The position numbers and the translations under genes are program-made. The notes beneath the pieces were generated by a model. That model was not told the DNA's origin. It did no database searches and was given only the letters and a program-made list of their open reading frames with translations. From assembly GCA_021443045.1 (NCBI GenBank), contig JABUUT010000037.1, forward strand, positions 2,076 through 28,079: 26,004 nucleotides of DNA, given 5' to 3'. Below, piece by piece: positions 1 through 7,098 of this stretch (its first letter is position 1; the number at the start of each line of letters is the position of its first letter). The DNA comes from Fibrobacteraceae bacterium (lineage in GTDB: Bacteria; Fibrobacterota; Fibrobacteria; Fibrobacterales; Fibrobacteraceae).

Positions 1-262
1 ATGAACTGGAAACTGCACTTGAGCTGGACTTCGCCGACGAACTGGAGGCAACGCTGGAGGAACTCTTTTCATCTTCACCCTTGTCATCATTTTTATCGCT
101 GTCGCTGTTCTCTCCCCCATTCGCATATATGCCTTTTGCATCCAAGGGGTTATCCCTTTCGCCTATGTCGGTACAGCCCTCAAGCAGAGTCCCTGCACAA
201 GCCAAAAAAGCAAAAAGGGAGAGGATCGTTTTGCTTCTATTTCTTTCAAAAAAACTTCTCAT
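1..262 (-). CDS. Ser-rich-linker lipoprotein, N-terminal part (partial at window edge)
   Basis: The first 87 residues of a lipoprotein; the rest lies left of the window. A basic n-region (R2, R7, R9, K11) and a hydrophobic stretch precede a lipobox-like LLEGC with C30 as the likely lipidated cysteine; FLAC at C22 is an alternative. An acidic stretch follows, then a serine-rich linker (SSSSVASSSSAKSSSS) that runs to the edge. Such linkers between the lipid anchor and a folded domain are typical of Fibrobacter envelope proteins. The ATG at 260-262 has a very good ribosome binding site (GGAGGTG, 3 bases upstream). That site overlaps the stop codon of the upstream gene at 273, so the two are probably translationally coupled. 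Function unknown because the globular domain is not in view. Confidence 0.8.
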   Translation of the reverse strand, partial: MRSFFERNRSKTILSLFAFLACAGTLLEGCTDIGERDNPLDAKGIYANGGENSDSDKNDDKGEDEKSSSSVASSSSAKSSSSAVSSS

Positions 263-272
263 TTTCACCTCC

Positions 273-1178
273 CTAAAACACAAAGTGCAGCGTGACACCC
301 ACGGCCAAAAGGCCCCCACCCACGCCATAGAAAATGTTCCGCAAGTTCCTGGCATTTTCCACTTTGTCCCAGGCATCGTCGATCTGCCCCTGGTCGCCCT
401 GAACGCTCTTGTAATCGTCGCGGAGATTGCCAATTTGCGAATTTTCGTAAACGCCGGCTCCCACAAGAGCTGCACCGGCTGCAACCACAACCCAGGGCAG
501 CACCTTCATCACAACGCTCTTGCCACCTTCGCCAGCGGAGTTTGCATCGTCGATTTTGCCCACCCCCGGATCCACGGAGGCTGGTTTACTTTCGGCAGAC
601 TCCACCACAGATGGTTCAGGCACCTGCACCGATTCCTGTTCGTCAAACTCCTTTGCGGCCTTCTGCCTTGCGGCTTCCATCTCGGCAGCCGCAATTTTCC
701 GCTGGTAGCCATCAATCAGCGGCTTAAAAAGCTCGGGGGCACGGGCCTCCAACTGGTTAAGCAAATCATCAATATCGCCTGCCCGCAAACTAATGGACTT
801 CACCAGGTTGTTGTCGCCAGTGGAATACAGTTCCACGGCAAGGGCTATCTTTGTGCCCACGCGGCTAATGCGCCCCTGCCCAATGTAGTCGGCGGCAATG
901 TTCTTGCCCGTTTCCACCAAGCAATTACCCTCGCACTCCTCAATGCTCTTGTCAGGAGGGAGCATCTGGGAAATGTTCTCACGGGTCATCACAATAAAGC
1001 CCTTTCCTAAAAACAAATTGCTGGCTACCTCACGAATTTTATCGGTCACAAAAAGTTTCTCTTGAAGGGAAACATCCTCGGTATGCGACATGGTTTCCAA
1101 AATGGCCACAAAGGTTTGAGAAAAGGCTCCCGTCGCCGTAGAAAACAACAGAACAAAAAAGAATGCAAAATACTTCAT
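273..1178 (-). CDS. Secreted/membrane-anchored CsgG/TolB-like protein, function unknown
   Basis: A 301-residue protein. Residues 1-20 form a signal peptide (cleavage near AFS-Q). Residues ~21-155 resemble the N-terminal alpha/beta fold of CsgG/FlgO/TolB-like envelope proteins: a VAILE beta strand, then FIVMTRENI, a CEGNC pair that could form a disulfide, then AADYIGQGRI and VELYST strands. I infer the fold from pattern only. An Ala/Lys/Glu helix (~160-180) and an acidic Pro/Ser linker lead to a probable membrane segment (~225-247), a short loop, and a Gly-rich hydrophobic C-terminus (~284-301). The product probably sits in the envelope, anchored from its C-terminal half. It is first in a two-gene unit with the Ser-linker lipoprotein, 10 bases apart. 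No clear Shine-Dalgarno precedes the ATG. TTGACA and TATAAT occur upstream but only 9 bases apart, so they are not a normal promoter. Confidence 0.75.
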   Translation of the reverse strand: MKYFAFFFVLLFSTATGAFSQTFVAILETMSHTEDVSLQEKLFVTDKIREVASNLFLGKGFIVMTRENISQMLPPDKSIEECEGNCLVETGKNIAADYIGQGRISRVGTKIALAVELYSTGDNNLVKSISLRAGDIDDLLNQLEARAPELFKPLIDGYQRKIAAAEMEAARQKAAKEFDEQESVQVPEPSVVESAESKPASVDPGVGKIDDANSAGEGGKSVVMKVLPWVVVAAGAALVGAGVYENSQIGNLRDDYKSVQGDQGQIDDAWDKVENARNLRNIFYGVGGGLLAVGVTLHFVF

Positions 1179-1314
1179 ACCGAATAAATAAAATTATAAA
1201 GGGGTAATGTCAAGGAAATTTTTATAAAAGGCACCACAAAAGGTGGGTTGGCGGTGTTCAGGATGACAAAGTGTTAATCATTACTAGCCCGTCACGGCTT
1301 TCAGATTTATAAAA

Positions 1315-1839
1315 TCAGAACAATTCTTCAAGAATCATCTTAATGGGTTTGGGCAGCAAGGAATTGGGCTGTTTGCTTACCCATACCACGTTGGCGCTTT
1401 TACCCTTAACAAGAATAGAGTTCATCAGTTCACGCTGATTGTTGTAAATATCGAACTGCACTTCAATGCGATCGGGTCTAAAAGACCAACCTGTAAGGCG
1501 GTCTTCCCAATGAAGAATCTTTGCGGTAAAAATGTAATCGTACTTGGCAAGTTCTTCATCGGCTATAGCCGTAATCTCCTGAGGTTCCGAAACAGAAATA
1601 GAGCTTGCATAACGCTTAAGCTGCTTTGTCAAAGCGTTTACAACATCGGCACCAGAGGTTGGGTACTGGGTTTCTCCAAACCAACCGTTCTGCGGAGTGA
1701 TAATAAGAATATTCTTCAGCCCCTGTAACGGCTGTACAGGTTGTAAAAATGTTTTGTCATAAGATGCCGAACATCCCGACAAGAATGTCAATGCAGCTCC
1801 ACAAATCATCAAGGCCAAAGAGCGACTAAAAAGCTTCAT
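1315..1839 (-). CDS. DUF4823-like lipoprotein
   Basis: A 174-residue protein with a lipoprotein signal: basic start, hydrophobic core and lipobox LSGC at C23. The remainder is one small domain resembling the DUF4823 family of uncharacterised bacterial lipoproteins. Shared features are a predicted beta strand at ILIITPQNG, a DVVNALTKQL helix, a YDYIFTAKILHWED strand and the pattern FDIYNNQRELMNSILVKGKS. The family has no established function and the assignment is by eye. The ATG has a GGAG site 8 bases upstream. The gene stands alone between pth and the CsgG-like gene, in the same direction as both, with 136 bases of non-coding sequence after it and no convincing terminator. Confidence 0.75.
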   Translation of the reverse strand: MKLFSRSLALMICGAALTFLSGCSASYDKTFLQPVQPLQGLKNILIITPQNGWFGETQYPTSGADVVNALTKQLKRYASSISVSEPQEITAIADEELAKYDYIFTAKILHWEDRLTGWSFRPDRIEVQFDIYNNQRELMNSILVKGKSANVVWVSKQPNSLLPKPIKMILEELF

Positions 1840-1904
1840 AAAAATTCTCCAATTCTAGTTTTTTTACAAAAAATAATAAACTTATATGCATCCTAAAGAT
1901 GCTA

Positions 1905-2459
1905 CTACTTTCCATTATAGCGTTCCATGCATTTTTCAATGCCAAACTTAAAGTAACATTCCACCAGGGCAGGAACCTTGCTAACGGCTTCTTCGAATAC
2001 AGGTTTGTCTTCGGGGCTAAACTTTGCCAGCACCCAGTTGCTAAGGTCAAACTTAGGTGGGCATTTGCCTACGCCAAAGCGAATGCGGGGGAACTTGTCA
2101 CCCACATGCTCAATAATGTTGCGAAGCCCATTCTGACCACCATGGCTCCCATTTGCACGGCAGCGGATGCGCCCCACATCTAAATTAATATCGTCACTAA
2201 AAACCAGCAAATGATCGGTCTTTACTTTGTACCAGGTCATCAGAGCCTGCACGGATTCACCACTCAAGTTCATGTATGTCTGGGGTTTTGCCAGCAGAAC
2301 CTCCTCACCCGCAATGTTAACCTTCATGGTTACAGCTTTGTGTTCCTGCTTCCAATCTTTGTTAGGATCAGCCAGTTTGTCTACGGCCATAAAGCCCGCA
2401 TTATGATGGGTGTTGGAGTACTGGGTACCTGGATTTCCGAGACCGACAATAATATACAT
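1905..2459 (-). CDS. pth: Peptidyl-tRNA hydrolase
   Basis: A 184-residue enzyme that releases tRNA from prematurely dropped peptidyl-tRNA in the cytoplasm. The family hallmarks are intact: GLGNPG at 6-11 (N9), the catalytic histidine H19 in NTHHNAGF, KPQTYMNLSG, the FSDDIN acidic site, and the GSHGGQNGL loop (usually GGHNGL). Length is normal for bacterial Pth. It lies downstream of the L25 gene, a common neighbour across bacteria, but a terminator lies between them. There is no Shine-Dalgarno: the ATG directly follows a CA-rich heptamer repeat (2468-2502 in + coordinates), so initiation may rely on an unstructured leader. A weak hairpin follows the stop. Confidence 0.95.
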   Translation of the reverse strand: MYIIVGLGNPGTQYSNTHHNAGFMAVDKLADPNKDWKQEHKAVTMKVNIAGEEVLLAKPQTYMNLSGESVQALMTWYKVKTDHLLVFSDDINLDVGRIRCRANGSHGGQNGLRNIIEHVGDKFPRIRFGVGKCPPKFDLSNWVLAKFSPEDKPVFEEAVSKVPALVECYFKFGIEKCMERYNGK

Positions 2460-2467
2460 GAGTGGTA

Positions 2468-2502
2468 GTTGGTGGTTGGTGGTTGGTGGTTGGCGATTGG
2501 TA
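2468..2502 (-). repeat. Heptamer tandem repeat in the pth leader
   Basis: Read on the + strand this is three perfect GTTGGTG units, then GTTGGCG and a degenerate ATTGGTA. On the mRNA strand it reads as repeated CACCAAC and ends 8 bases before the pth start codon. It fills the space between the L25 terminator and pth and replaces any Shine-Dalgarno. The unit length and leading GTT match the repeat ahead of ispE. Confidence 0.9.
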
Positions 2503-2503
2503 T

Positions 2504-2540
2504 TAAAATAAAAATCCGCCCTGCAGTTGGCAAAGCGGAC
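2504..2540 (-). terminator. Rho-independent terminator after L25
   Basis: On the minus strand, GTCCGC (2540-2535) pairs with GCGGAT (2519-2514, last pair G-T). The loop is about 15 bases, and TTTTTATTTT follows. It lies 31 bases past the L25 stop and would separate L25 from pth. The large loop makes it less than ideal. Confidence 0.65.
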
Positions 2541-2571
2541 TTTTAAAATTCAAATAATTTCAGTTAAGAAA

Positions 2572-3189
2572 TTACTTTGCTTCGGCAGAAGCCGCAGCTT
2601 CGGCAGAAGCCGCTGCAGATTCACCCTTCTTGGACTTAGAAGTAATGGTGAAGATAACAGTGCGTGGAGTAGAAGCCAGTTCTACACCTTCAGCCAACTT
2701 GAGATCCTTAGCATAGAAGGTCACATTAGTGCCAAATTCGGAAATATCCATTTCCAAAGCTGTTGGGATGCAAGTAGGAAGGGCGTTGAGCTTGAGGTAG
2801 CGGGTTTCTTGAGAGAAGAGACCACCCTGAGTCTTAACACCTACTGGAAGGCCGGAAAGACGAACGGGAACGCGTACGGTTACCTTCTGGTCTTCGGCAA
2901 TCTTGATGAAATCGAGATGGATGAATTCACCTGTGATGGCATCCTTGTCGGCCAGGTAGATAACAGCAGGATTGCCTTCCTTGCCATCGATAACCAGGTC
3001 GAGAAGTGTGTAACGCTTGCCCGGTGCCAGCACCTTGCGAACGTCGTTTGCACTTACTGTCAGGTTCACAGATTTTTCCATACCCTTACCATAATAGGTT
3101 GCTGGAATCAAACCAGCCTTACGCAAACGCTTGTTTTCGCGGTTTGCACCTAGCACTCTTGTGGTAGCTGTGAGTTTTGTGAGTTCCAT
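2572..3189 (-). CDS. rplY: 50S ribosomal protein L25/general stress protein Ctc
   Basis: A 205-residue two-domain (Ctc/TL5-type) L25, which binds 5S rRNA. The N-terminal L25 domain (~1-92) shows R-x-N-K-R-L-R-K-x-G-xIPA and YGKG, and continues to GEFIHLDFIKI. The C-terminal beta domain (~95-185) carries VRVPVRLSGLPVGVKTQGG. A low-complexity Ala/Ser/Glu tail ends the protein. GGAG lies 6 bases before the ATG. Codon use is biased toward AAG and AAC, as expected of a highly expressed gene. It lies 40 bases downstream of tRNA-Gln with no obvious promoter between, so it may be read from the ispE/tRNA transcript. Confidence 0.95.
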   Translation of the reverse strand: MELTKLTATTRVLGANRENKRLRKAGLIPATYYGKGMEKSVNLTVSANDVRKVLAPGKRYTLLDLVIDGKEGNPAVIYLADKDAITGEFIHLDFIKIAEDQKVTVRVPVRLSGLPVGVKTQGGLFSQETRYLKLNALPTCIPTALEMDISEFGTNVTFYAKDLKLAEGVELASTPRTVIFTITSKSKKGESAAASAEAAASAEAK

Positions 3190-3229
3190 ATTTTCTCCGA
3201 TTTACGAAAAAAGGTTAAAAAAAATCCTA

Positions 3230-3301
3230 TTGGGGTAGCTGGACTCGAACCAACGAATAACGGAATCAAAATCCGTTGTCTTACCACTTGACGATACCCC
3301 A
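3230..3301 (-). tRNA. tRNA-Gln (anticodon TTG)
   Basis: A full 72-nt cloverleaf is readable on the minus strand. The acceptor stem is TGGGGTA/TACCCCA, including the weak U1-A72 pair typical of bacterial tRNA-Gln. The D arm is GTC/GAC with loop AAGTGGTAA. The anticodon stem is ACGGA/TCCGT with loop TTTTGAT, giving anticodon TTG, which reads CAA. The T arm is GTTGG/CCAGC with loop TTCGAGT. The discriminator base is A and CCA is not encoded. It sits 30 bases after the ispE stop and 40 bases before L25, so it is probably cut from a longer mRNA. Confidence 0.97.
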
Positions 3302-3331
3302 TTAGGTTTCGGCCAAATATAGTAAATTTGG

Positions 3332-4204
3332 CTAAAAATCAAAGGGGGTGGCAAAAAATTTTGTGATTATCTGGTACCGTGAAGTGGGTTTTAGGGCCTC
3401 CGCAGCAGCCTCGGCCCTCACTTTCCCTTCAAAGATTCCAAACACGGAGGCTCCAGACCCCGACATCAGGGCCATTTTTGCCCCAAGACGCAAAAAATCT
3501 TCCTTCATTTGAGCCACTAAAGGGTGTTTTGGGAAAACAGACTGTTCAAAACCATTGAACATTTGCTCAGGAACCCCACCTTTCCAACTCTTTTTGTAAT
3601 TTTCCCAACGACTTTCACCCGAAAGTGCCACTCCTGCATAGGCATCTTTGGTAGGGACAGAATCCAAGGGGGTGCAAATCAGCAAAAAATCACTCTCATT
3701 TAGTTGTAGCGGTGGGATAAAAGTCAATTTTTCGCCGATGCCTTCGGCAAAAGCCGTACCGCCGCGCACCAAAAAGGGCACGTCGGCGCCCAACTTGGCG
3801 CCAATTTCTTCCAAAGTTTCTGCATTAAGGCCCAAATTCCATAACTTATTCAGCAGGCGCAAAGTTGCGGCGGCATCGGCACTCCCCCCTCCAAGGCCGG
3901 CACCCAAGGGCATCACCTTTTCCAAGTATAAATCGGCGCCCAGGCCATTCTCTTTTACCTCCCCCAACTCCAGGGCATATTCCCTAAGAGATTTGGCCGC
4001 CTTATATACCAAATCCGATTCCTTGGGGTAATCTTGTGGAACCGAATATTCCAAAGTGATTACGCCATCATCACGCCTCTCCGCCCACACATAATCACCG
4101 GCATCCACCGTCTGAAAAACGGTTCCTAAATCATGGTAACCATCATCACGCTTGCGAAGAACATCTAAGAACAAATTTATTTTTGAAGGAGCAAATTCTT
4201 TCAT
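3332..4204 (-). CDS. ispE: 4-diphosphocytidyl-2-C-methyl-D-erythritol kinase
   Basis: A 290-residue GHMP-family kinase that phosphorylates CDP-methylerythritol in the MEP isoprenoid pathway. It opens with the typical APSKINLFLDVLRKRDDGYHDL motif region. The ATP-binding glycine loop PLGAGLGGGSADAA lies at about 98-111, GADVPFLVRGGTAFAEGIGE follows, and GSGASVFG is near the C-terminus. Length is normal. The ATG at 4204 has no Shine-Dalgarno; the 48 bases back to the ftsK stop are almost entirely the heptamer repeat. The gene is therefore downstream of ftsK in one direction and probably co-transcribed with it. Confidence 0.95.
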   Translation of the reverse strand: MKEFAPSKINLFLDVLRKRDDGYHDLGTVFQTVDAGDYVWAERRDDGVITLEYSVPQDYPKESDLVYKAAKSLREYALELGEVKENGLGADLYLEKVMPLGAGLGGGSADAAATLRLLNKLWNLGLNAETLEEIGAKLGADVPFLVRGGTAFAEGIGEKLTFIPPLQLNESDFLLICTPLDSVPTKDAYAGVALSGESRWENYKKSWKGGVPEQMFNGFEQSVFPKHPLVAQMKEDFLRLGAKMALMSGSGASVFGIFEGKVRAEAAAEALKPTSRYQIITKFFATPFDF

Positions 4205-4209
4205 AGTGG

Positions 4210-4258
4210 GTTGTCGGTTTTCAGTTATTGGTTGTCGGTTATTGGTTGTCGGTTATCT
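4210..4258 (-). repeat. Heptamer tandem repeat between ftsK and ispE
   Basis: Seven consecutive 7-base units, each starting GTT on the + strand: GTTGTCG, GTTTTCA, GTTATTG, GTTGTCG, GTTATTG, GTTGTCG, GTTATCT. Alternating GTTATTG/GTTGTCG gives a 14-base higher-order period. The tract starts inside the ftsK stop codon and ends 5 bases before the ispE ATG. On the mRNA it reads as CGACAAC/CAATAAC, purine/C-rich and unlikely to fold. Confidence 0.9.
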
Positions 4259-7033
4259 AAAAGCTCCGGAGCGTTCCATCTGTCTAAATTCTTCCATAGT
4301 CACACGAACTGCCCGAGGCTTGGAGTTGCCTGTTGGCCGGCCTATAAGATCTAATTTTTCCATTTGATCTACAATTTTTCCTGCCCGACTATACCCTACA
4401 CTAAAGTGGCGCTGGATAGCCGAAGTGGAAACACCATTTACCTCGATGCACCATTCCAAAACCTCGGCCAGTTTATCGTCCAGCTTGCCAACAATGCCAT
4501 TTTCCCCATCTTCCCCATTTTCTCCACCAGCAACATCAAAGGACTCCAACTGGGGGTAATAAACATTCTGGTTAGAGCAGGCATCTGCCAGTTTTTCAGC
4601 TTCTTCATCGCTAAGGAAAGCACCATGAACACGAATAGGTTCCGGTTCGTTAACTGCCTTAAATAACATATCGCCACGGCCCAGCAGCTTTTCGGCACCC
4701 GCATGGTCCATTATGGTGCGGGCATCCACCTGGGAAGCCACCTTAAAACTAATGCGGGTGGGCAAATTTGCCTTGATGTTACCGGTAATCACCTTTACCG
4801 ACGGACGCTGGGTAGCCAGCACCAAATGAATGCCAACGGCACGAGCCTTGGCTGCAAGTCTAGACACATGCTTTTCAATATCTTTTCCAGCAGCCGCCAT
4901 AAGGTCGGCCATTTCATCAATAACCACCACAATAAAGGCCATTGGCTTGCTGCGGTCTTCCTCAGGAACTTCCATGGGTAATTCCCCAGCCTGAAACTTC
5001 TGATTAAAGCCCAACAAATTGCGAACCTTGGCCGCTGCCAATACTTCGGTGCGGCGGTCCATTTCGTAACAGAGCCATTCCAAGGCCTGTATAGCCATTT
5101 CGGGCTTGGTAATCACTGGGGCCAAAAGATGGGGAATATTCTCGTACATTTTTAGTTCCACCGCCTTGGGGTCCACCAAAATCAAGCGCAGTTCATCTGG
5201 AGTTTTGCTGAACAAGAGACTGGCCATTAGGGAGTTAATGCAAACAGACTTACCCGACCCTGTTTGACCAGCAATCATCAAATGAGGCGCCTTGGCCAAA
5301 TCCATGGCAAAAGGTTCGCCAGTAATGTCTTTGCCAATGGCCACCATAATTTTGTCTGGAGACGGAGAAAAGGCTTCGCTTTCAAAAATATCACGGCCAT
5401 AAATAATTTGAAATTTGCGGTTCGGAATTTCAATACCCACCGCACCCTGCCCAGGAATAGGGGCTAAAATGCGAATAGACCTTACCTTGAGAGCCAAAGC
5501 CAGGTCTTCCTGCAAGGCGCTAAAAGAATTGACCTTTACCCCCGGGCCCGGCTCAATTTCAAAACGAGTGATAATAGGGCCCGTCTCTATGCCCACCACA
5601 CGGCCTTTAACTTTAAAGTTTTCCAATTTTTCTTCCAGCATGGAACCAATGGCATGAAGTTCCTCTTCCGTATAGTCAGCCGTTTGAGGCTCATGCTGCG
5701 ACAAAATGGAATCCACAGAAGGAATAACATAAGGGTCGTAGTGGTGTGTCGGGTCCTTTGGAGGCTGCTTTGATTTAAAAGGTTTGTCATCCCCATGGCC
5801 CAAAGCCACTTCTTCTGGCACAAATTCATCATCAAATGGTTCAGATTCCAAAGGTTCATCTACTTGGGCTCCGTCACCTCCCAAAAGGCTTTCAGACCAT
5901 ATTTCGGAAGGATCCATGGAGGCCTGGTCTGCAACAACCGTTTTATCTTCATCTTGGTCGGGAACAACACTAACTGGCGAGGTTCGGCGCACATTGCCTT
6001 TAACCAAAGGGGCGGCTTCCTTGCTATTCTGCCACTTCAACATATCCTTGGCTCTATTTATTTCCTCAATTTTATTCCTAATATCAAGCTCATCCTTGGC
6101 ACTCAAGGTATTCATGTTTTCCTTCAAATACCGCCTCAAACGAATAATTTCGGGGTCTTCTCTTTCTCCACAAGTTTCATCGAAACATTCCGCAACAGGT
6201 TCTTCCCCATGAGGAAGGGTAAAAGTCTGCACTTCCTTGGGAACTTCCGTAAGTCCATCTCCATTGAGCCAATCCTTACGGCTGCTAAAAGGCGTCACTT
6301 TTCCTTTTTTGCGAATGCGATAATCATCGGGCAACTTGTAGATTGTTTCATCATCCATCATGGATACACCCCGATGGTCAGGAAGATCCGAAGACTTGGA
6401 TGGATTTTTTGGGGCTTCAGAATCATCATCCTTCCGCTTTTTAAACCAACCCCACACCCACTGTGCAAAGGGCATTACAAAATGAAAATGGCGGGGCCTT
6501 AAACCAAAGCATACTCCTAAAATGAGCAACAGACAAACAAGCAGAATAACCAGAGGCACCACACAGGAGATTCCACCAAAAACAGGGATAGCTATATACT
6601 GGCAAAAAAATTGCCCAACCACACCACCATCTGAAGACAACCTTTCATCGGACAAATTGATTAAGCCGTAACTGCGAAGAGACAACAAAAATGAAAAGTT
6701 AAAGGCTAAGAGCCCGGAGCCCCAAACAAAGCGTGAAAAACGGCCTCGAAACATAGGAACAAGAATCCACAAGCCAACCAAAACCAAAAAAACGGTTAGG
6801 AACACAAAGCCCACTTTGCCAAAGAACAAGGCAAAAAAGCTAGGGAACTTACCGCCTAAAAAGGGGCCCAACCAATTATCCTCGCCCCCGCTGTACATAG
6901 AAGTGACAGCCCCCAAAAGCAGTATAAGACCGCTGGACAAAAAAAACCAGCCAGCCAAAATAGACAAAAAATTTGCCTTATCTACACCTTTTTTACCATT
7001 TTTCCCGTCTTTTTTCTTTTTTTGAGTAGCCAA
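4253..7033 (-). CDS. ftsK: DNA translocase FtsK/SpoIIIE
   Basis: A 926-residue septum-anchored DNA pump that clears chromosomes during division. The Lys-rich N-terminus is followed by four membrane segments (~20-45, 66-92, 102-119, 146-178) and a long acidic, Pro-containing linker (~190-460). The RecA-like motor has Walker A GQTGSGKS (~586-593) and Walker B VVVIDEMADLM (~699-709). The C-terminal gamma winged helix (~864-926) reads IQRHFSVGYSRAGKIVDQME, the KOPS-reading and XerD-contacting module. The start is TTG at 7033: AAGGAG lies 6 bases upstream and no better ATG exists. Three shared strand-mates (ispE, tRNA, L25) follow it. Confidence 0.96.
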   Translation of the reverse strand: MATQKKKKDGKNGKKGVDKANFLSILAGWFFLSSGLILLLGAVTSMYSGGEDNWLGPFLGGKFPSFFALFFGKVGFVFLTVFLVLVGLWILVPMFRGRFSRFVWGSGLLAFNFSFLLSLRSYGLINLSDERLSSDGGVVGQFFCQYIAIPVFGGISCVVPLVILLVCLLLILGVCFGLRPRHFHFVMPFAQWVWGWFKKRKDDDSEAPKNPSKSSDLPDHRGVSMMDDETIYKLPDDYRIRKKGKVTPFSSRKDWLNGDGLTEVPKEVQTFTLPHGEEPVAECFDETCGEREDPEIIRLRRYLKENMNTLSAKDELDIRNKIEEINRAKDMLKWQNSKEAAPLVKGNVRRTSPVSVVPDQDEDKTVVADQASMDPSEIWSESLLGGDGAQVDEPLESEPFDDEFVPEEVALGHGDDKPFKSKQPPKDPTHHYDPYVIPSVDSILSQHEPQTADYTEEELHAIGSMLEEKLENFKVKGRVVGIETGPIITRFEIEPGPGVKVNSFSALQEDLALALKVRSIRILAPIPGQGAVGIEIPNRKFQIIYGRDIFESEAFSPSPDKIMVAIGKDITGEPFAMDLAKAPHLMIAGQTGSGKSVCINSLMASLLFSKTPDELRLILVDPKAVELKMYENIPHLLAPVITKPEMAIQALEWLCYEMDRRTEVLAAAKVRNLLGFNQKFQAGELPMEVPEEDRSKPMAFIVVVIDEMADLMAAAGKDIEKHVSRLAAKARAVGIHLVLATQRPSVKVITGNIKANLPTRISFKVASQVDARTIMDHAGAEKLLGRGDMLFKAVNEPEPIRVHGAFLSDEEAEKLADACSNQNVYYPQLESFDVAGGENGEDGENGIVGKLDDKLAEVLEWCIEVNGVSTSAIQRHFSVGYSRAGKIVDQMEKLDLIGRPTGNSKPRAVRVTMEEFRQMERSGAFR

Positions 7034-7060
7034 ATAGAACTCCTTAAGTATTTTATGTAT

Positions 7061-7066
7061 TATAAT
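7061..7066 (+). promoter_or_regulatory. Possible -10 box of the adenylate cyclase gene
   Basis: A perfect TATAAT lies in the 65-base divergent gap between ftsK and the cyclase, 32 bases before the ATG. No good -35 hexamer is at the expected spacing, so this is only suggestive. Confidence 0.3.
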
Positions 7067-7098
7067 ATAGGTTTTATTCTATTACATTTACTGTCACT

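Noticed and set aside
81..1010. Long plus-strand open frame opposite the CsgG-like gene
   Set aside because: It has no ribosome binding site or recognisable domain. The minus-strand frame has a signal peptide, sensible domains and coupling to the next gene.
1193..1213. Perfect TTGACA and TATAAT upstream of the gene at 1178
   Set aside because: The two are only 9 bases apart, far short of ~17, so they cannot form one promoter.
1888..1902. Hairpin GCATC/GATGC after pth as a terminator
   Set aside because: The stem is only 5 bp, and the T-rich stretch is not directly adjacent.
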